A stretch of 64,000 nucleotides of DNA from Diadema setosum (taxonomy: Eukaryota; Echinodermata; Echinoidea; Diadematoida; Diadematidae): positions 22,298,494-22,362,493 of the forward strand of contig CM067059.1 of NCBI GenBank assembly GCA_033980235.1, written 5' to 3'. The position numbers and the translations under genes were made by a program. Shown here piece after piece: positions 56,107-64,000 of this stretch; the stretch's first letter is position 1; every line of letters starts with the position of its first letter. The notes beneath the pieces were generated by a model that saw only the letters and a program-made list of their open reading frames with translations, searched no databases and was not told the DNA's origin.

Positions 56107-56136
56107 GACAGATAGATAGATAGAGAGAGAGAGATT
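55985..56136. repeat. Compound GATA/GACA repeat
   Basis: GATA tetramers with small interruptions (about 55988-56080), then GACA tetramers (about 56081-56108), then GATA/GAGA. Confidence 0.95.
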
Positions 56137-56663
56137 GGGGAGAGATTAAACACTTCAATTTGCTCTCAAACTTTTGTGTTCAATGTGAAGCCTACTTGAA
56201 ACACACTTATCTTTTTAAGTAATAACGAGCTGACATTACAACTTATTCAAAAAGCAGATTGGAAGGATAATGTACTAGTATGTATGTGTGCAGAAATAGT
56301 TGCAGTATAGCCGTGTCAGTAGGAGTAGTAATTGGTACTGGCTGCATGTGTAATATAGGAGAAGGAGGAGTGGTATAGGAGGCATAAAATGAGTGTGGAA
56401 TTTTATTACTTTGCTTTATCCCTTTATCCCCACTGTTGTCTTTAGAGCGGTCTTCTCATTAAACAAACAAATAAACAAAAGAAGACATTTCAGAACCAAC
56501 TAAACAAGAACAAAACAAGGGGATTCGGCGCGTAAGCAGTCAATTTCAAAAATCTTCAATTTGGATATACTCATGTGCAATTTTGCTCGCCGTTCCCTGG
56601 CGTCGTTGCTCTGGTATATTTAACGAATATTTTATAGCTAACTCGTCACTTATTGTTTACTGA

Positions 56664-56743
<80 letters not shown>

Positions 56744-56776
56744 GTGTGTGTGTGCGTGTGTGTGTGTGTGTGTGTT
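56664..56776. repeat. (CA)n and (TG)n in inverted juxtaposition
   Basis: CA dinucleotides to 56702, CTATATATG spacer, then TG dinucleotides to about 56775: self-complementary arms of about 36 bp. Confidence 0.95.
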
Positions 56777-57494
56777 CAATAACAAAAATATATAATTCTA
56801 CCGTATGCTGCATCAGCTTGGGTCACAACGGATGTTTTTTTTTTTTTTTTTTTTTTTTCCAGTGAACACGTCATTGGTAAAGTCCGGGGAAATAAAAATA
56901 TTAAATACACTTTGAGTTTGGGTTGCTGTTCCGGTACACGTTACTATAAAAGACAGAGATCGACAGTTTCCTATATCCTGGATGATGTCGATTTATGTTC
57001 CTTGTTCAAGATCAAAGACTTTTACGATGATTGTTGGCTTTTGAAATTCAATGTCAGATACGAGCTCTAAGTCCATGATTCGCGATGAACAAATAAACAA
57101 GCAACCGTCACGCTTGCTTCTTTCTTTACCGCGATTCATGGATTGAGTGCTCGTATTGGGAGTTCGGGTTGTTCGCTCGCCGAGCAAATGACAACGCGAT
57201 AGCAGATACAATGTCTGATGAATAAAATCTTTATAAATAACGATCACTGAGATGAGGTATCACGACAAAAATAGGTATCTAATGATGGGTGGTTACCATT
57301 TTCATATTGTGCAGTGTCAATACGAGCTCTCAATACATTCGCCGAAGGCAAACAAACAGCCCGAAAGCAAATACAAGTCACTGAGGAAAATCATCTTTAT
57401 AATTATTACCACACTAAGATCTATCACAGCAAAATAAGGTACGTATACATAACAATACATCACGAAAAGCTAGTTATCTGTGGCATGGACTTAC

Positions 57495-57525
57495 TTGTTG
57501 TTGTTGTTGCTGTTGTTGTTGTTGC

Positions 57526-57560
<35 letters not shown>
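57495..57560. repeat. (TTG)n microsatellite
   Basis: About 22 TTG units with two TGC interruptions. Confidence 0.95.
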
Positions 57561-58253
57561 TCGCTTTCATGTTGGATGAACATGGTGTATGGATCATGGA
57601 TGTGTGTTCTCAAGCATTACAGAGTGGTGAAGTTCATGCTTCTCGTTCTCCCGCCATTATACAGGTATGATTTAAGGCATGATTTAATTGACACCATGAT
57701 TGTAGATTCGCAGTCAAAATGCTATTCCCATTTAGTTCTAGAAATATAGGAGCTAACTCATGCAGGATGCAATGAAAGAAGTTTCCATGGCAACGATTTG
57801 ATTTAAATGCTCGCAGCTGTCTGAATGTTATGTGGAAGCTGCCATGGTAAGTAGTGTACAATATTATTGCAATTATCAAAAGGTGGCCCGTAGAAGCGAC
57901 CCCATTAAATGGTGTTGTTTTCCTCGAGTAGCTGGTTGGCGGTTTTCACAGTCACGAAGTCAACAGCCAAGCAAACGAGCCACGCCCACCCCTGGTGCTC
58001 ATTCAGAATAGAATTATGGGCGTTAACACTGACGCAACTGGACTAAGAAGGGGTCGGCGCACTTGATGAACCGAATAGTGGCGGTTATGGGCTTATGGCG
58101 TCACGGGAATGTGACGTCATAATTCGTAAATATAGAAGGTGCTGCACTATGACATACTAATAGATTCCCTCCAGGAGAGTATCAAACCTTGTGAAAAAAG
58201 TAACAAGAAATAAAAAACAAAAAGACAAAGGTGATATCATGAATATAATAGTT

Positions 58254-58378
<125 letters not shown>

Positions 58379-58890
58379 AAAACAATGGCATCTTCCTATT
58401 AGTGACCTTCAAAGATGTTGCAGGACAGAAATCTACGCTATATCCACTTTTGTCACAAAATAGGAAAACATGTAAGTGAAAAATAAAATTAAGCAAAGAA
58501 AATGGGTTTCCATCGGGATTCGAACAATATGTTTATACATGTATTTGAATAGATAAGCCGGTATTTATAGTGGATAAGTAGATACAGTAGATACATGTAG
58601 ATGAGAGAGATAGGGACGGGTGTGGAGGGGGGGGGGGGGGACATGTACAGGGGAGAGGAGAGATGTACATACTGATTTCTCCTATAAATAGAAACAAACA
58701 AAGCTCTTCAGACGCCCGCGTTGTAAGCTGAATTTCTCTTCAAAGCGGGCAAGGTAAACAGGGTCGCCAAGTCCGACTTTAATACTAGTACTCCCTCACA
58801 GTGACTGTCTGGTCGAATGGACTGCCGAGTGGGATTCAGTCTTGCGTGACATTATCATAATCTGTCTGCCTCCGTGTCGTGACTGGTAAT

Positions 58891-59100
58891 GGGGGGAGCG
58901 CCTTGGTAAAAGGGATATAGGCGTGGATAAAGGCACAGGGCCCTTGGATGGAAGGTCCCTGGTTCGCGTCCCGCGAGGAGCGTACATTCCTATACCCTGG
59001 ACGAGAGGTAGGGTTACCCTGGACCGCCAACTACTGCAGGCTAAAAAATGCAATGTAAATAAGATCTTTATTTTATTCTTTTCCTGTTCAAATATTTCGG
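58891..59100 (+). mobile_element. Probable tRNA-derived SINE
   Basis: GGGAGCGCCTTGGTAAAAGG ... GGCGTGGATAAAGGC (A-box-like) and CTGGTTCGCGTCCC (B-box-like, 58960-58972) with tRNA-like spacing, then a unique body. The tail is AT-rich (AATAAGATCTTTATTTTATT). Ends not precisely resolved. Confidence 0.55.
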
Positions 59101-61743
59101 TCTGCAGATAGATTATAATGTGCAAGAGTGAATCCACCCCGATTGGTAACCCATTTCCTGGTAACTTTTTGACGCAGGTGTACAAAGCTTGGAGCAATAG
59201 TAAATAATGACAGGTTCTCAAGAGCAGACTACACTGTGCTAACAAGACAATGCCATCACTATAAACGTGACAATCACTTTTCATCCTGTGCATATTGGGA
59301 TAGTTCTGCATATACATTTTGACGTCTTGTTTCATGTCTAAATACAACACAACACACACACTTACACCTATACATACACGCACACCCACATGCATACGTA
59401 TGTACAAATATGGGGACAGGTAAATAAGATATCACATGCCAAGTAGTGTTTTTACACATACAAACAACATACGATTTCACTCGTATTTATCAATAATAGA
59501 TATTTATTGCTTACCATGAACAAGCACAATACTCAATGCAAGGTGCACAGGTTCACAAAATACACTGGCTTCCTGTGTACTAAGGTCACAACACAGGTTA
59601 TTATCAACATAATATACCAATATCACCATCCATCCATTGAAAACAAATGTATACATTATTCATTTTAAGAATCAGTTTTGGTTTGAAATCAAATGCCCTG
59701 GATTTCGGCATCACAGGATGAGAAGCATGGCCTAGAATGTCCGTTACTGTTTTATCATGGAGTCTGACAGGTTGGCATTTCACTACCCTAGAACCTCCAC
59801 GCATTGGCACAAGTTCACTACAAACTTTGACACGCATTCTCTGTGAGTCTAGTAAATAATCATGCCCCAAACTCCTTAATGCTCTCTATCTTGCCTGTTT
59901 GTTTGTTTGTTTGTTTTTTTAAAGTCTGTCAGCCATTCTGACTACCACTTCAAAACAAATCGTGCACAATTAACCCTGCAAATGTTACTGCCACAGGCTG
60001 TACACATGAGATCCATTTTTTTCATCTTCTAAATGCATTTTTAATTATACATATATTATAGACAGCAGAGTGACTACAAGAGAGAGAAAAACCCTTCATA
60101 TGCATTGTAGCACATCAGTAACCTTGGATGGATGCATAGTACATTTCATTTTCTGTTTGTGACAATACATTATACTCACACTTCCACACGTACTCACTTT
60201 TTCGATATGCTTTTTTGTTCATTTCCGATAATTTACTTGAGTACCTCACAAAAAAAAGAAAAAAGACATGAGTACAGTGCAAACATAATTATTATCCATT
60301 TGATAAACACAATAAGTTTCACATTGCTATAACCAGAGGTTGATATTGAAACATATTTTGCACAGGGTCGCCGACATTCTTCAACCATCAACATTGGTAG
60401 ACTCTTCCTTACCTAATATCTCCTATAATAATAATCTAGGCATGATGACACATTAAATTTTGTAGGAAGCCTCCAGCAGGTATCAAGGGAACTTGGAAGC
60501 TCTGTACAGAGTCAATAGCTGACCAAAAAGAGAGACACAAAAAGGTCTACTTTTGAAGACCTGCTCTTCTAAGATAAAATTAATATATAACATCTATTAC
60601 ATTGAAGCTTGCCTGGCACTGGCGTTTGGACCTTCCATACAACTTTGGTTGTATGGTGCCATACGTTCATACGTACAAACAAAGAGGAAACTACATAAAG
60701 ATCCACACAAAGACCACATCAAAATAAAACCTACCTCCAATACAATATCAATCCTCCAGTATACTAAATTACGAAGTCTTCTTGCCGACTATAACCCTGT
60801 ACACAGGCAGTTAGTACTGGTCCTCCTTGCACAATTTACACCAAAATTTGGAATACCCATGGAATCACAAATATCATGTCGTCACCGATCTGTTGGTTCG
60901 AGGTCAAATGGTTCATGGAAATTACCGCGAATATCTGGTAGATTTACGCCAGAAGAAATCACACACGGTTGAGTGGGATGTAATCAGAACATCTTCTGGT
61001 ACGACAACTACTCTAATCCATACTCAACAGAGATGCAGTTGCTGCAACTTCTACTACTGCTATAATAACTACATGACCAAGAAACTTATACCTGCCACAT
61101 CTGTTTCTCTCTAGCAGGGGTGGGTAGTTAATACTTGCTTTTCACAAAATTCATAGAGACACAAACAAAATGAGTATATCTTACTCAAATTTGGGATTAC
61201 CACCTACACATAAAGTATCTGATAGAATCAAAAACTCTGTTCATTTTTGTCTTATGACAACTGAGTAATATATTTGTACCACAGATTTAGCCATATATCA
61301 AACCTTTATCAACACAAGATTGGAACATTTTCACAATGTAAACACAAATACAACTTATACTGTACATCACTTTGTGACAACACCACCTCTTATTATTATG
61401 AAATATATAGTATATGATATACACTGGAACCTCTATATTTTCTAACGCAAACCGCAAGGACCACACAATATAAATGGGCAGCATACGGATCACACTTGGT
61501 AGACCTGTAATGATACGTGTTTGTTTGTTTGTATGTTCTCTGATACAGTAGTTTGGAATCATTAGAAACAAAGCAGAATGGATAACAAAGTACTCAATGA
61601 CATAGATCAAAATAAAACAATGTGTGATTCACTTTTTAATGATATATTGGGATGTGCAGTACTAAAAGATTGACAGATGACAGTCTTATTAAAATGCTGG
61701 CTAACCCTTTCTGTACCTGAGACTTTGGGCAAAGTGTACAACA
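59101..61743. other. Unique-looking stretch with no supported gene
   Basis: Fewer recognisable repeats than the rest of the window. Minus-strand AATAAA at about 59499-59504 would allow this to be the 3' UTR of a minus-strand gene lying beyond the window, but that is only a possibility. Palindromes CCATACAAC...GTTGTATGG (60635-60656) and an overlapping GTATGGTGCCATAC are present. Open frames at 60553-61114 look non-coding. Confidence 0.35.
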
Positions 61744-61751
61744 CTATAGGA

Positions 61752-62088
61752 AAGGCTCGACACTAATGGTGGCCTGGTGGCCCTGGGCCACCAAAAATGA
61801 AAGTTGGGCCACCAAAAGTATGTCAATAAATTTGTAACTTTTTGTGCCAGAAATGTTGAGGTTTTATTTATGGGTAGATACGTCCAGCTTCCAATTACTA
61901 TGATATAACTTAAATATTTGACTCATTTAAAAAAAGGACTTTTAATGTTTTTTTATTGTTCTTTTTTTCGGGCCGCCAAATTTTTCACTCAGGCCACCAA
62001 ATTTTTCACTCGGGCCACCAAAAATTTGAAATTGATGATTTTGGTGGCCCCATCGGGCCACCAAAAAAAAAGTTAGTGTGGAGCCCTG
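61752..62088. mobile_element. 337-bp hAT-like MITE with GGCCACCAAA repeats
   Basis: Flanked by CTATAGGA (61744-61751) and CTATAGGG (62089-62096), 7 of 8 identical. Termini AAGGCTCGACACTAA and (complement) CAGGGCTCCACACTAAC. The interior carries many GGGCCACCAAA words, including about three 22-bp tandem units. Matches a TIR type common in invertebrate hAT MITEs. Confidence 0.85.
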
Positions 62089-62096
62089 CTATAGGG

Positions 62097-64000
62097 TTTC
62101 CTGTATCAGTTGTCACTCAAAACACACAAAGGGTTACACTTTCATCTGTTGCAGTTTTGTTTGGCAACCATGGTAACACATACCCATAGAGCCTTGAAAA
62201 TACTTTGTGCGTGTGTGTGTTATGTGGGTGTGTATGTATGTGTGTATTTGAAAGATAAAGCTTTTCCTGTAACTATTCATTTCCTTGTAACATTATTAAC
62301 AAATTCCTATGCGGTGTCTGTTAAATAGAATATATTTGGTACACGGTACATGAAACATTTAAAAAATGGACTCAGCCACACTAAAGCCTAGATCACATGA
62401 TCCACATATTTCAAACTCAGCCCCTCTAGTATTTCAAGTTTAAAAAAATAGAGTCCCTCAAGGTATGCAAGTCAGAATTTCTCAAGCATGGCACACAGGT
62501 TCTGCATATGCCTCTCAGACACTTTAAATTCTTTGTCATGATTAAGTAAAAAAAATAGGCTAGGGTAAGGTTTTAAGAATGACAAATTTCCAAATCAAGG
62601 TTATCTTATGACCAAGATAGATAATGTCTGTGATGCTACATACTTCACAGGGTTCCAACAAGGGATTCTTGCTTCTGCTCTACTTGTAGGCGGTACACTT
62701 TATCCAATGTCCTAATATACATATCATTAATACTGGAAAATAACAAAAATAATTTCAATTTCTGTATTTCTTGACAGCCTCAGCACCATGCAAGAAACAG
62801 GCCACATTACCTTAGATAAAAACCGGAAATACCCAAAAATAGTTACATCATTGCAATAAATGAAATGAAAACAGAGATGTTTGAGGCACAGTCTCAGTAT
62901 TGAGTAAAAAAAAACAGTCACTCCTGGAGTTATTCTAATGATGGCTCGGTTCAAATGTTATATACTTATCAAACCGCATTCACTCATAGTTGCATTTTTC
63001 AAATCAAGAGACCACATGATATCCAGCAGTGTACTTCTTTGGAAAAGATGTCAATAGTGTAGATAAAGAACAAAAACACTTCTCACATACCAATTAAACC
63101 AACATCACGCAGAACACGAAGGTCCTGACCGAGGAAAGATGGCACGATTCAAGATCTCAAAATCATCACTACCGGCAGTAGGGAATTGGTATACAGGAAA
63201 AGGCAAGATGCCTCTTTGGGGAATATCAATGCCCATTTCTGCTGCTTCTTAATACTCTGTACTACAAAAAGGAACATTTACACTGCAAGTGAAACATTGC
63301 AACGTTTATGAAAAAAAAAAATCGCATCAGTTTGGTGAAAGTTGCTATGCAAGGGTGTGAATAATACCAAGACAACCCAAGTATCCCCATGAAAACTGCA
63401 AACTGAAGTGCAAATTTTCTCTCTTCATGCAAAGTTTCCTGCGATAATTTGCAACATGATTGCTCACTACAATGAAAGATTGAAACGTTTTGTCACACAA
63501 CATCAACTCTGCATTTGGATTCTTCCTTGCAACCACATGCATACCTGAAGCTAGCCACAAGACTGTGATTCCATCACAGAATTAGTTGCATACAGAGAAT
63601 TATTGAGCTTGTTGCACTCAGGCATTACAGTGGCAAAATACATAACATTAATTTTCTAATGTTGCCTCTTAATTGCAGTGGTTGTGGGAAGCTAAGATGT
63701 CACAGTTTATGTTCCGGGTTTTCAAAATGAGATTTAAAAAAAAAAGAAAGAAAGAAAGAAAGAAGAGATATGACACACAAAAAAAAAAACCTTTCATGAG
63801 CAAAACATACAATTCTTTGTGCAATATGTTGAAGCTGAGATTATGCAGCTAAACATGACCAGGTCAAACTTACCGGTAAGTTGACCAGGATGTGCCCATA
63901 ATCACCGAGGCACAATACTGCATTGGTTTGGATTTTTGTTTGTTTGTTCTTTTGCTCTGCACATAGATGCATCTGCTCTCTGTTGGCTACACCCTATGGC
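62097..64000. other. No supported gene
   Basis: AT-rich sequence with A-runs (about 63311, 63731-63765, 63777-63790). A small palindrome between direct repeats TGACCAGG lies at 63856-63889. Confidence 0.4.

Larger units (their letters stand above)
55080..58180. other. Upstream region of the SEA-TM gene and simple repeats
   Basis: The promoter of the minus-strand gene should lie above about 55150, but no TATA/CCAAT pair is clear. Contains a GATA/GACA tract, a (CA)n-(TG)n inverted pair, poly-T (56834-56859), (TTG)n at 57495-57560, and a CRE-like TGACGTCA at 58111-58118. No exon supported. Confidence 0.45.

Noticed and set aside
58796..59407. 203-codon minus-strand frame containing GTRTRDLPSKGP
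   Set aside because: This peptide style is the antisense translation of a tRNA-derived SINE; the rest is CA-rich low complexity.

Overview
This is animal nuclear DNA: AT-rich, intron-containing and very rich in repeats. There is no operon structure and no rRNA, intact tRNA or CRISPR array. The repertoire of TTAA-flanked palindromic MITEs, 8-bp-TSD hAT-like MITEs, tRNA-derived SINEs and non-LTR retrotransposon remnants with short tandem-repeat tails resembles an echinoderm, sea-urchin-like genome. That assignment rests on repeat style and gene flavour only and is an inference.

Layout. 1-3.4 kb: a decayed LINE with a (AACTTCA)n tail. 3.6-14 kb: gene-poor DNA with a 1.1-kb terminal-inverted-repeat (TIR) element, a TTAA MITE and one possible terminal exon near 9.5 kb. 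14.1-14.9 kb (minus): the clearest compact gene, a 229-residue secreted or membrane-anchored protein with an NtA/NTR-like region. 15.7-19.9 kb: two large palindromic TTAA MITEs and three low-confidence coding fragments. 20-32.6 kb: nested transposons, including a retroposed cDNA-like insert with a 15-bp target duplication, a LINE remnant split by a TA-flanked TIR element and by a 32-bp micro-palindrome, and several hAT-like MITEs. 35-37 kb: more MITEs.

The main gene is on the minus strand, 55.1 to 38.4 kb. I assembled it from splice sites and phase-compatible reading frames: a signal-peptide exon, a proposed 7-nt microexon, three exons forming a SEA-like domain, an exon with a transmembrane helix, a basic juxtamembrane exon, a large Pro/Ser-rich cytoplasmic exon and a C-terminal exon. 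About 465 residues result. Its introns hold a tRNA-derived SINE, TTAA MITEs, a 9-bp-TSD foldback and many microsatellites. 55-64 kb holds simple repeats, a second SINE-like unit, a hAT-like MITE and DNA in which I see no gene.

The most unusual observation is a set of very small perfect or near-perfect palindromes (20-38 bp), each directly flanked by short direct repeats as if it had been inserted. Three share the ends CCARGGAGGT...ACCTCCYTG/CCCCG and 6-bp flanking repeats (7905, 18656, 25619). Two others (23588 with 8 bp, 47395 with 7 bp) have different arms. One of the three sits inside a LINE reverse-transcriptase remnant, where the uninterrupted sequence is recognisable.
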